Shown here: one piece after another, positions 47,301-60,227 of the stretch | How positions within the stretch are numbered: the first letter of the stretch is position 1 | Layout: each line of letters begins with the position of its first letter | DNA from: Lampris incognitus | Lineage: Eukaryota; Chordata; Actinopteri; Lampriformes; Lampridae | Assembly (NCBI RefSeq): GCF_029633865.1 | Contig: NC_079219.1 | Coordinates: 10,691,306 to 10,755,305, forward strand | Direction of reading: 5' to 3' | DNA length: 64,000 nt | Translations under genes and position numbers: made by a program | Notes under the pieces: generated by a model | What the model saw: only the letters and a program-made list of their open reading frames with translations | The model's database searches: none | What the model was told of the DNA's origin: nothing

Positions 47301-50300
47301 TGAGGCGTCTGTTTCTCAAACTAGAGACTCTAATGTACTTATCTTCTTGCTCAGTTGTGCAACGCGGCCTCCCACTTCTTTTTCTACTCTGGTTAGAGCC
47401 TGTTTGTGCTGTCCTCTGAAGGGAGTAGTACACACCGGTGTAGGAAATCTTCAATTTCTTAGCAATTTCTCGCATGGAATAGCCTTCATTTCTAAGAACA
47501 AGAATAGACTGTCGAGTTTCAGATGAAAGTTCTCTTTTTCTGGCCATTTTGAGCGTTTAATTGACCCCACAAATGTGATGCTCCAGAAACTCAATCTGCT
47601 CAAAGGAAGGTCAGTTTTGTAGCTTCTGTAACGAGCTAAACTGCTTTCAGATGTGTGAACATGATTGCACAAGGGTTTTCTAATCATCAATTAGCCTTCT
47701 GAGCCAATGAGCAAACACATTGTACCATTAGAACACTGGAGTGATAGTTGCTTGAAATGGGCCTCTATACACCTATGTAGATATTGCACCAAAAACCAGA
47801 CATTTGCAGCTAGAATAGTCATTTACCACATTAGTAATGTATAGAGTGTATTTCTTTAAAGTTAAGACTAGTTTAAAGTTATCTTCATTGAACAGTACAG
47901 TGCTTTTCCTTCAAAAATATGGACATTTCAACGTGATCCCAAACTTTTGAACGGTAGTGTACATTAAGAGCTGAGACCAACTCTCAACACCCAAACATTT
48001 TTATAAACTGCCCTTATTCCATCCAACCAGCCATTATCCAAAGCGCTTATCCTAATTAGGGTTGCAGGATGCTGGAGCCTATCCCAGCAGTCACTGGATG
48101 GCAGGCGGGGAGACACCCTGGACAGGCTACCAGACCGCCCTCTTTGTCACACCTAAATATGAGCTGATACATTTTGGACTGGAGTCTTACTCTCAGCAGC
48201 TTTAGATATACCAGCCCAGGAGTTATCTTTGATATACTGACGGCATGCAGTAAACATACACTGCTGTCCAGTTGTTCTAGTCAACTTTCTTAGTGAGACA
48301 GAAAGACAAAGCAATCTCAGATTCTGCAACTCCTGCTAGAAGCATCACTATGCTCTATAAAAGGTAACTTATAAAAATGAAACTATATAAACCCTTGATA
48401 ACTATGGTCTGTGTGGTCTGTATGGTTAGTATAAAGGAACCCATTTCATCGGGGTTTCAAAGATGAAACAAGAGAATACTAAGTCCAGCTGTACTATTAT
48501 TACCTGTACTCTGGTGTAGATTTCTGCTAGCCTGCATTTCAACTTCTGGACGATGAAGATTAGCACTTGTCTCAGGGTTTTCTTAAAGTTGGATTTATGC
48601 TCTTCGATGTGCTGCAACCTGAACACACAAACAAGCAACAGTTTATCATTTATTCAGATTAAGATTAGCATGGATAAACTTAGTGCTTTTAAAGAACCTT
48701 CAGAAAACAATAACATAAAGTCAACAAACACCCCAGTGAAGCACTTCTTTATCCCTTTATTCCATCCAACTTGATCCTGGGCAGCTCCATAATGAGGAAC
48801 GTCAAGCCAGGGGGGGCTACACTTACTGTTTCCTCGATGCGCATGTTCGGACATTTTGGAAAAACTGCCCAGCATCCTGGAACACTATCTGGACTGCTCC
48901 AAGCTGATTATCCATGTCGGCTTGAATAATGTTACCCTACGGCAGTCGGTAATTTGTGATATTGGGCTATACAAATAAAATTAACTTGACTTGACTTGTA
49001 ATTCTAATTGTGAATTTCCAGGAGCTATTATTTGCTGTGAAGGACACTGGAAAATGAATTCTGATTCATGGCCCAATTCCTTATGTGGATCAGGGTTATG
49101 GATGATTTTCCCATCTACTCTCCCTGCACAACTGGATGAAGAGAAAATGCTTCAAGGCACAATTGGACTTTATTGACAACTTCCACCTGTTTTGGAACAG
49201 GCCAGCCGTTTTCCTGTGACAGTCTCCATCCTAACTTTTATGGGGCAAACATATTTTCTGCTAATATAAATTATGCCTTACTCAACTTTCAGCTTGCCTC
49301 TTCTGCTGACCAAGACAGTCCATATCACCATAAGCTAACCTCCACACGTCCTTTCCCCTTCAAGAATAATGTTTTATGTATGCTTAAACATAGCCATCCG
49401 TTTTAGCCATTAGTTGAGTTCACATTAATTGATTCACATTGTTTTCAAACCATCGCCACCTACGGAACATGGACTGTATGACCCACATCCACCTGCTTCA
49501 CCTGTTAAGTGGTATTCCGAGCTTTAGTAACCCCAGATCTTGGCACTTCCAACAGGTCTAAAACCACTCATTCAATTATAAAAAATCTAATTATTATCAG
49601 ATCCCATTTCCAATGTCAAGTGTGGTGTGCTGAACATGAGGTTACTATTAAATAAGTCTTATCTGTCAGGACTTTATCTCATCCAATGATCTTTATTACT
49701 TTTTTATTACCGAGTCAAGGCTTACGCCTACTGATCCAATGTCTCTTATCAAAACTTCTCCTAATCACCTCCGCAAGCCCAGACTGTATGGATGTGGTAA
49801 AAGATAATTAGCAAAAATCATCTACAAGTGTTTACCTGTTTCTACTGTCCTTTTTTACCCTTTGAATCCAATGTTTTTAATAAATACATTACAGCAACCC
49901 ATCAATCTCCTGCCTGTACTTCGCCTATTCCGTCATATCTTAAACCTTTCTACTGCAAGCAGATTTTCAGAAGACTATAGAACAGCACCTGACAGTAGTC
50001 TTACTGAAGCCTCACCTCCTTATCAGAGCACAGATGACCTTGCCTTTACTTTCACTATCATTTGTTTGGCCACCCTTGACTCTGTTATTCCCATAAAAAA
50101 ACAAAAACAAAACAAAAACCCCAAAACACCCTGTTTTGCCCTGGTTGACCATTAATACAAGGGAATTAGTGTTTCAGATTCAGATTCAGATAACTTTATT
50201 CATCCCAGAAGGGCAATTCAGTTTGACAATCTACCCAGACTATATACAGACTCACAGACAAGTGGCAATCATCAGTATGTCAGAGACAATAGACAGATCA

Positions 50301-53300
50301 GTACATGGGCAAGAGATGCACACTGTCACCCTTGCCTGGCCTTGAATGCAGACTCACACAAGGACCAGGGCAAGGATAAAAATTCACATAAGTTAAACAA
50401 ATAGAATAAATAAATAAATAAATAAAGCATCCTAAGATGCACTGCATATTACATTCCAATGCAACGTTCAGTGAATGTTCAGGCCCACAAGCCATGTGAA
50501 AAACAAACAAGGTATAAACAACTATTGTGGTTTAAAACAATATAAAACATTCATTTAAAATGACTACTCTCAGCATTTAACAGCCTGATAACAGAAGGAA
50601 TGAAGGACTTAGAATAGCGATTTGTTTTCCTAGGGGGTGCTTTATAGTGCCGGCCTGAGGGCATTACAGTGACTTCACTGGACAGGATGTGGTCAGATTG
50701 GCTAATAATTTATTTTGCTTTCTGGGCCACACGTTTCTCCAAGAGGGAGCACAAGTCTCTCTGCTGGACTCCCGATTATTTTGGAGCAGACCTCAACGAT
50801 ACTGTTTAGGTTATTCCTGTCCTTCACAGACAACCCGTTAAACCAACAAATAAAGGAAAAAGTTAAAAGACTTTCAATAAATTAATGGTAGAAAATAAAT
50901 GAGATGGTGTTACAGACATTAAAGGAGTAAAGCTTCCGCAGTGACTGAATTCTTTGTCATCCACACTTGACAATTAAATCTGTTCACATCGAACTTGAAT
51001 TGGGAGTCGAACACGGTTCCCAAGTACTTATAAGTGTCAACTATTAGAACATCCTCGCCATGTATAGTGCTAGCTTTGGGTTTATCGCTGTTCTTCCTAT
51101 GATCAATGATAAGTTCCTTAATTTTTGACAAATTAAGGTCAAGGAAGCTATCATCGCACGAATCAACAAAGGCAGGTAGGGCACAACCGTGAGCTGACTC
51201 CGAGTCCTGAAGAAGAGACAAAAGTGCGGTATCGTCAGAGAATTTCACCAAGTAGCTACCCTCTTTCGAAGACCCGCAGCTGTCTGTATACAAAATAAAA
51301 AGCAGGGGGAAAAGAACGCAACCCTGCGGTGAGCCCCTGTTTGAGACCAGGACATTGGACATAACTCCATTAACTAAAACCTGCTGGGTTCTGTCTGTTA
51401 AAAAGTTTAAAAGCAACATTAAAAGCTGATCAGGTAAATTAAAATAAGAAGCAAGCTGCTCGATCAAAATGTGAGGTCTCTTTTTGTTAAAAGCCGAAGA
51501 GAAGCCAGCAAATTGGGTTTCTCTAGGTGCTTATATACTTTGTCAAGGATAAAGAGTTTTGCATCTTCCACACCCTTGCCAGCTTGATAAGCAAACTGCA
51601 AGGGGTCTAGTTTGCCATCAACTAGGGAGACAACCTCATCTTTTAAAATTTTCTCAAAGTTTTTCAATGCAAGTGATGTAAGTGCAACAGGTCTGAACTT
51701 ATTTAGTTCTCTGGAATTTTTTGATGTTGGAATAGGGATCATAGTGGAAGTTTTCCAGATTGCAGTAACTGGCAACAGTCGGCTCATATCTGAATGAGTT
51801 TAGTGAAGACCTCACTGAGCTGGTCAGCACAGTAACGCAGATTGCGCCCAAAGATGGTGATAGTATCGGGGCCAGCAGCCTTCCTTATGTTCATTTTCTT
51901 AAATAAGGCTGTGACATCACAATATTATTTTGAGGTACAAGGGACTCTTTCAACCGAGAAACATTATGAGTAAAATCCGACATTTCAAAGCGAGAGAAAA
52001 AAGAATTAAAAGTGTTCGACAGATCAGCATTCTCCACTCCATTAACACTGATAAATTGTTTGTCTCACATGTTGTATTTTGTAAATTGTGTAAACACAAC
52101 ATCGATTACATGTTGTCCGTTTTGGGAGAGAGATCCCTCCTCTGTTGCTCTCCCTGAGGTTTCTTCCTATTTTTTCTCCCTGTTAAAGGGGTTTTTAGGG
52201 AGTTGTTCCTTGTCTGATGCGAGGGTCTAAGGACAGGATGTTGTGTTGCTGTATTGCCCCCTAAGGCAAATTTGTCATTTGTGATATTGAGCTATACAAA
52301 TAAAATTGACTTGACTTGACTTGGTGGTGGAATGAGGAAGTACAAAGTATACAGAGGAGGAGGTTGACAAAGAAGAAGTGAGATAGTCAGAGAGATGAAG
52401 AAAGTAGACATGAGTACAAGGAGATGCAGTGTAAAGTGAAGAGAGAGGTGGCAAAGGCAATGGCTTATGGTGAGTTGTATGAGAGGTTAGACACTAAGGA
52501 AGGAGAAAAGGACTTGCACCGATTGGCTAGACAGAGGGACCGAGCTGGCAAGCATGTGCAGCAGGTTAAGGTGATGAAGGATAGAGATGGAAATGTACTG
52601 ACAAGCAAGGAGAGTGTGTTGAGAAGCTGGGAGGAGTACGCTGAAGGGCTGATGAATGAAGAAAATGACTGAGAAGGTTGATGATGTGGGGATAGTGAAT
52701 CAGAAATTGCAGCGGATTAGCAAGGAGCAAGTGAGGGCAGCTATGAAGAGAATGAAGAGTAGAAAGGCGGTTGGTCCAGATGACATGCCTGTGGAGGGAT
52801 AAAGATGTTTAAGAGAGATGGCAGTGGAGTTTCGTAACAAGATTGTTTCACACAATCTTGGAAAGTGAGAGAATGCCTGAGGAGTGGAGAAGAAGTATAC
52901 TGGTACCGATTTTCAAGAATAAGGGTGATGTTCAGAGCTGTAGCAACTGCAGAGGTATAAAGTTGATCAGCCACAGCATGAGGATATGGGAAAGAGTAGT
53001 GGAAGCTAGGTTAGGAGGAGAAGTGATGATTAGCGAGCAGCAGTATGATTTCATGCCATGAAAGAGCACTACAGATGTGACGTTTGCTTTGAGAATGTTG
53101 ATGGAGAAGTATAAAGAAGGTCAGAAGGAGTTACATTGTGGATTTAGAGAAAGCATATGACAAAGTGCCGAGAGAGGAGGTGTGGTATTGTATGTGGAAG
53201 TCGGGAGTAGCAGAGAAGTATGCAGCAGTGGTACAGGATATGTATGAGGGCAGTGTGACATTGGTGAGGTGTGCGGTAGGAATGACAAATGGGTTCAAGG

Positions 53301-56300
53301 TGGACGCGGGTTTACATCAAGGATCGGCTCTGAGCCCTTTCTTGTTTGCAATGGTGATAGACAGGTTGACAGACGAGCTCAGCCAGGAGTATCCACCTGG
53401 TCCAGAATGCCGCAGCAAGGTTGATAACAAATTCTAAAATGAGAGATCATATTACCTCTATTCTTGCGTCCCCCCACTGACTTACTCTAAGTTTTAGGAT
53501 TGACTTTAAAATCCTATTGGTATACAAAGTATTACATTGTCTTGCAACCATATAACATGTCTGAGCTCCTGTCCCTGTACAGTGCCGCTAGAAACTTGAG
53601 TCTCTCTGACCAAGGGCTGACTCAGTAAGCACTTCATGATTGTTGCCTTTTGTATATTTTGGTATAAATGATGTTGTAAGGTTTGGCCTTGAATTGTTGC
53701 TGCAAATATTGTCTCGTGGGTTTTGTCCCACCATTGTTTTCCATGCAGGTGCTTTTTTCAGTTTGATGGTTGTCATCCACTGACCACAGGTGCCGAGTGC
53801 TTCTAATGGCTAGCCCTTTTCTTCCCATTGGTCATCCCTCTCCTTCCACCACACTTATAAAATCATGACAACGAAGGTGGATATGGCAAATGTAGCAAAG
53901 TAAAATACTTGAGTAGAGAATAAAAGTAGTTTTTAAAATGGAATGTGAAAAGTACTCAATACAAGAATAAAGGAACACGGCAAAAGGATCTGACGTCATT
54001 ATCAGGCATGCTGTCGTAAATAAATCGCTGTTGTGGTGTTTCTGTTTATCCAAATATTTAAAAATAGTGTGTTTCTTCATTTGGTTCAACATAAGCATTA
54101 TTTCTGGACCACATGAGAAGTGCTAGCTTTTGACCACCCTGCTGCTTTCCATGTTGAATGTTATGATTTTCTCTGTATCCAGAGACATTACTTTCCCAAT
54201 CTGCAGTCTTTGCCATTCATATGTGCACTTAAAAAACCTTGAAGAATCCTGACTATGGGTATACATGGCCAAGTAAGCGGGTTTCTTAGGCAGAAATCTA
54301 GCTGTTAACCAGGTTTCGCTTCATCCTTTAACCTGATAAAGCAAAACCAGAAATCCCATTTATGATCTGTTCTAAAATCAGGTTAAAGTCGAAAGTGGAG
54401 AATAATCGCATTACAACAATGCATGTAAATATACTGCAAATCTGGAAAATTCTCTGAACCATCTTGGAAAACACTCAAGTTTGTGTTGCGCCAACAGAAA
54501 GACTCTGTCATTCCATTGATACTTTATCAAAATGTAGGACTGTCAATCAATTAAATTTTTTAATCGAATTACATGACATGCTGATTAATTAATTGGATTA
54601 ATCGCAATCAATCACATATATCAATATTTAAGATACTTCAACTCAAAAACATTACATTATTGTGGCACGTGAGTAAAGCATCGAATAGAAATATCAAAAG
54701 GGGGTATTAGAAATCCATAAATTGCTTTATTTTCCAGGCTTTTTCCAAACTAGTGCAGTGCCCGTTTGGAACGGGCTGACTGCTTAGCCTCCGGTATTGC
54801 TGCATGCAGCTTTCTTAAAAAGTGCTCATCCAAACAACTTCACACCCACACATACCCCGTCCACGATGCGGATGGCAATGGCAGAGTGGCACTGTTTATG
54901 TTTTACGCCTGTTGACTCCACTGGAAGTGAAGAAGCAGAAGCAGCAATTCAAAATTTCAAGATTCAAGATTTAGTTTACTGTCATTTTCACTATGTACCT
55001 GCGCAAATAAAATAAATAAAAACGAAATGCCGTTTCTCCCAGCCCACAGCAATGCAACAGAGAAGACAAAAATACACATCCAAAAATGCCCTAAAAACAA
55101 TACCACTAAAAACATAAAAACGGAGAGAACAAAACAAAAAAGCACAATTGACAACACAGTCCATTCAAGTGCAACACAGTCCATTAAAGTGCCATTTCAG
55201 TTTAAATGTTGACAGCCGGTGTCTGTCAACAAGCGACCAGAACTGATGGGGGGGGGGGGTAGAAGCTAAGTGGACGGGCATGACCGCGGGGGGGGGGGCA
55301 CAGTTCGTTAATAATCCCGACTGCTTGTGGGTAGAAGCTATTTAGCATTCTGCTGTATTTAGTACAGATGCTCCTGTACCTCTTCCCAGATGGCAGGAGA
55401 GAAAACAGATTGTGAGAAGGATGGTGGAGATCCTTAATGATGCTGGAGGGCTCTGTGAACAGCGTTGATGGTAAATCTCCAACAGGAAGGGGAGAGGGGC
55501 ACAAATGATCTTGCTAGCTGTTTTCACTATCCTGTTCAGCTGGTGTTTTTCGGTAGCTTCGCAGTTACCGAACCAGGATGTGAGACCATAGGTAAGAATG
55601 CTTTCAATGGTGCCCCTGTAGAAGGTGGTGAGGGCTGAAATGGGGAGGCTTGCCCAGAATGGATGGAGCCGCTGTTGGGCCTTTTTAATGACGGTTAATG
55701 GTTTATGGTTGAGGTCAGGTCGTCCGCCTGGTGACTTATTTATGACCAACTTTGCTGAGAACTTTACTGCTTGCAACTTTCGCGAGAACTGCATGTTCAC
55801 ACTCAACACCGCACTTCCGTGGGTTCTCAGCAACACACTCACCAAGTGTGAAGTTGTGCGGATGAACAGCTGTCGAGAAAGTCGCAGGACAGACATACAT
55901 ACAGTCTCCTTCCATTTTAGATTTACATGCGCAACTAACACACTGACCGGTTGGAATTGTGTGACACATGGTATCTGGAGGGTGCGTTCATAAATTCACT
56001 CCGGTGTAGTGACAGGAGATTTGACTCTTTTTTTACTGACTTGAGTTTGCATGAGTCACTCACTAAAGAACGTCGGGTTTTCAAGTCAGTCATCCAAAGC
56101 CTGGGGAATCCCCCACCAGCCCCAGCGCCTGTGGCGTATGTGCACCAGGGACTTCCGCCGGCGCTGGCCGACTTCTGGCCTCCTCCACTAACTTGAATGA
56201 GATGAAATTTAATCATGCGGCTCTTTTAGACTTTCCAAATATTATCGAACCAAACGGATCAAATTCTGATAATGAAATTAGTCATTTTATGGGGTTGCGA

Positions 56301-59300
56301 TGCTCTAAAAAAAATGTATCCACCATTTTACAGCCGCTCCTTTTCCAATGACAGTAAGTGAGGAAAAATGCACAACTGCAAGGAGTGCAGCACACAGACA
56401 GTCTAGCACATACCCGCTAGAGTTGTAGTTCATCTTCAAAAAAGGTAGTGGTTTCAAGTATTTAATTACCTTTGTGAGACGAATGTGAGGTATATTATAA
56501 TCCCCGTGTTATCTCTGGCTTGGTCGGGCATCCCTATAGACATGGTTGGCCGTGTCTGTGGGTGGGAAGACGGATGTGGGTATGTGTCCTGGTCGCTGCA
56601 CTAGCGCCTCCTCTGGTCATTCGGGGCGCCTGTTTGGGGGGGAGGGGGAACTGGGGGGAATAGTGTGATCCTCCCACACACTATGTCCCCCTGGCGAAAC
56701 TCCTCACTGTCAGGTGAAAAGAAGCAGCTGGTGACTCCACATGTATCAGAGGAGGCATGTGGTAGTCTGCGGCTCTCCCTGGCTGAGCAGAGGGGCAGGA
56801 GCAGTGACCGAGATGGCTCGGAAGAGTGGGGTAGTTGGCCAAGTACAATTGGTAGGAAAAAAGGGGGGGAATAAAAAAAAACCCTAAAAAAACCCCAAAT
56901 AAACCAAACAAAAAACAAACCACGGAATATTACATACGTTAATTTGCAATTAATTTCCGATGTGTTTTTTTTCCCATAATTAATTGAAGCTGGTGTAGGC
57001 AGTTTTTTCTTATGGTGTCACTCAGCATATCATAATTTAAGTGGTCTCTGCACCGCCTCTTGGCTCTGTATTGAGGCTATAAAAAATTCAGCCCAGAATA
57101 GAATATCTTAGCCAATCATGGGTCATTTCAGAGAGAGGGCATTCCTATTGGCTTTTCTATAAATGCAGCAACGTGATCAATTCTCCTCCGCCCTGCCCTG
57201 CCGGTCGCTTGTGGTTGTAACCCCAACCCTAAAAATCAACAAGACCAACTCGAAGTGGCTGCTTCACATGAACAATATTAGTTTTGGCTGTTCCCATTAG
57301 GGGTCACCACAGCAGATCATCCGTCTCCATCTTCCTCTGTCACGCCAGGCACCTGCATGTCCTCTCTCACCACATCCATAAACCTCCTCTTTGGCCTTCC
57401 TCTTTTCCTCTTCCCTGGCAGCTCCATATTCAGCATCCTTCTCCCAATATACCCAGCATCTGTCCTCCACACATGTTCAAACCACCTCAATCTTGTCTCT
57501 CTTGCTTTGTCTCCAAACCATCCAACCTGAGCGGTCCCTCTAATATACTCGTTTCTAATCCTGTCCTTCTTCGTCACTCCCAATGAAAATGTCCATCCAT
57601 TAGCCGAACCGCTTATCCTCCTCTCAGGGTCGCGGGGATGCTGAAGCCTATCCCAGCAGTCACTGGGTGGCAGGTGGGGAGACACTCTGGACAGGCCGCC
57701 AGGCCATCACAGGGCTGACACACACACAAACACACATTCATACCTAGGAACAATTTAGTATGGCTGATTCACCTGACCTACATGTCTTTGGACTGTGGGA
57801 GGAAACCGGAGCACCCGGAGGAAACCCACGCAGACGGAGGAAGAACATGCAAACTCCACACAGAGGAAAACCCGGGACGACCCCTCAAGGCTGGACTACC
57901 CTGGGCTCGAACCCAGGACCTTCTTGCTGTGAGGCGACCGCGCTAACCACTGCGTCACTGTGCCGCCCCAATGAAAATATATATTATCAACTACAATACA
58001 ATGACGGATTATCAACTACAATACAAATTTCATGAGTCTTGCTTTTACATTTCCGTGTTGTGCACAAGTGTAGGGGGCTGAAGTGCAATGTGGAGGTCAT
58101 TTGGAGGGTGTGGTGGCCAATGATGCAGAGAAATTGCAGAACAGTCAATGAGACGAGGATCCTTCAAAATAAGACTTTTAGTGACGTACCCACAAAGGTC
58201 CGAGTGGATCTGCAGAGCAACTGAAGTACAATAAAAGCCTTCCCCTTTTTATACCATTATGTTTAGATCTTTTCATGGGTCTCCCTCCGCCCCTTGCCAC
58301 TCCTTCTGGCAGTGATGATCAGAACACATATTTAACATTTAAGAAGCATACCTTGGAGCATCTTTGCATATCTATGCAAGATGTCTTCAGTCTAGCTATG
58401 CAAGGATGTCTTCACTCATTCTATCTATTCAAGGATGTCCGACACCCTAATGGTCGTTTTAACATTTCAATGGTTACGCTGACGTTTTGGAATCTCACTT
58501 ATCATGCCTTTGAGCATAAAGAAGTTCATCTTCTAATAACTCTGTCCTGGTTATATGGCCTTTGTGCTTCTCGCCACAATTGCTTGTCACTGTAATTACA
58601 TGAAAAGACAGATACCCACATGGGCCCTTATGTGACACCATAAGGGACTTAGTGGAGTGATGGGAGGCAGCAGAGAGAGAAGCGGAAGGATTTGCATTGG
58701 AATTTTCAATGTTACCTACTGCAGCTTTCATTAAAATGTACCCCATTATTTTGACAACCCTGAAAATTTGATTCATTTAACCAATAATTTCTGTAACATT
58801 ATTTATTTCTATTTCATTTTATAGAATATTATTATTTTTGGGGGGTGTTTATAATTTTGACCAGTGACTGCTTTTGTGGTTTATTGTTTTGGAGAAAAAC
58901 AAAAAGCAAAGACATATGATCTTTGCTTCACTCCTAGGGTTAGCGGTTCTATTCCTCGTGGAGCTCAATTAAGAAAGCAAGGCACTGGCATGGTCAGGGG
59001 GCTAATTGTATTGTAAGGAGCTTTGGATGAAAGTGTCTTCAGACTGTACCTGGTGTCAATGTCCAGAAGGCTCTGTTTCACAGCTTCTTTCTGATCTCCA
59101 ATACGCTGGAATGTGGAGTCTAGTTCTTGCTTCAGTTCCTGCAATGCTTCTCGCACAAACTGAAACCTTTGGGGGGGAAAAACCACAAGGTGGAGCCAGG
59201 CTGCTTTAGTCTGGCAGGAACCAGGAGCACATAACAGACCTCTTATTTCACAAATCCTATTTTGTGTAAACTTAGTGGGCTGACAAAAACGAATCTTTCA

Positions 59301-60175
59301 AAATGTATTTTAGCGAAAACATTTTCCTCTTCTCTCGTCAAACATCCTGACAGTTTCCCAACCTCTGTCTTGACCTCTGTCTTAGAGGAAAGCGAAGATG
59401 AACAGAAAGCAGAGTCAGGAGCTAAATAACGGTACAAAATGTCTTAAGTTTGAGACCACTTTCAACTAAAAGACAAAGGACACGCAGTGATCTGCAAGCA
59501 GTATAGAGCTGAGCACAGCATCCATACTGCAGCACCTTAACACAAAGCATCCTGCCTACACAGTTATTTATTTGATCGGGGCCTTTCTGTATTAAAGAAT
59601 GTAATAAAACAGAAACAACTTAAGAACATGGACCAGAATTGGAGGTGGGTGAATCTTATGTTCCACTGTTGGCCTTAAATACAACAAATGTTTTTCTTTT
59701 ATCCAAATAACTTGATTAAACATCAGAATTAGTTTACTTGATTATAAACATATTATTTAATAACGTTTTCTTAAGACTTTCTCTGTACCTCCAGTAACAG
59801 GCAGGGACACGTATTATTGCTATTGCGTGCCGATATGTCAACAAGAAAGATGATGATGAGATGGGTCCAGATTGAATGTGGACGGGAGGATGAAACAGAT
59901 TGTATCTGGTTATGGTCAGTTGCTCCTCTGGGGAAAACAACCCATCAACCCGATCCGCCGTTAAAACATGTATGGACTCAACATGCGTAATGGACTTCGT
60001 CATGATACGCCTTAACTCGGTAACTTTTTAGACCTGCTATCTGTGATCCTCTGTCGAGGTATCAAGACATTCTGGGGAAAAAAACTGCTTGGTCAATGTG
60101 GAATTTGGCCTTGGTAGTCAAGTTATCTTATCTGAATAAAAACTAGACTACACAAAGCCCTCCTTGTGTGCATGC

Positions 60176-60227
<52 letters not shown>

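Noticed and set aside
54534..54620. hAT MITE
   Set aside because: Only one end is recognisable; without a second end or an 8-base duplication it is not called.
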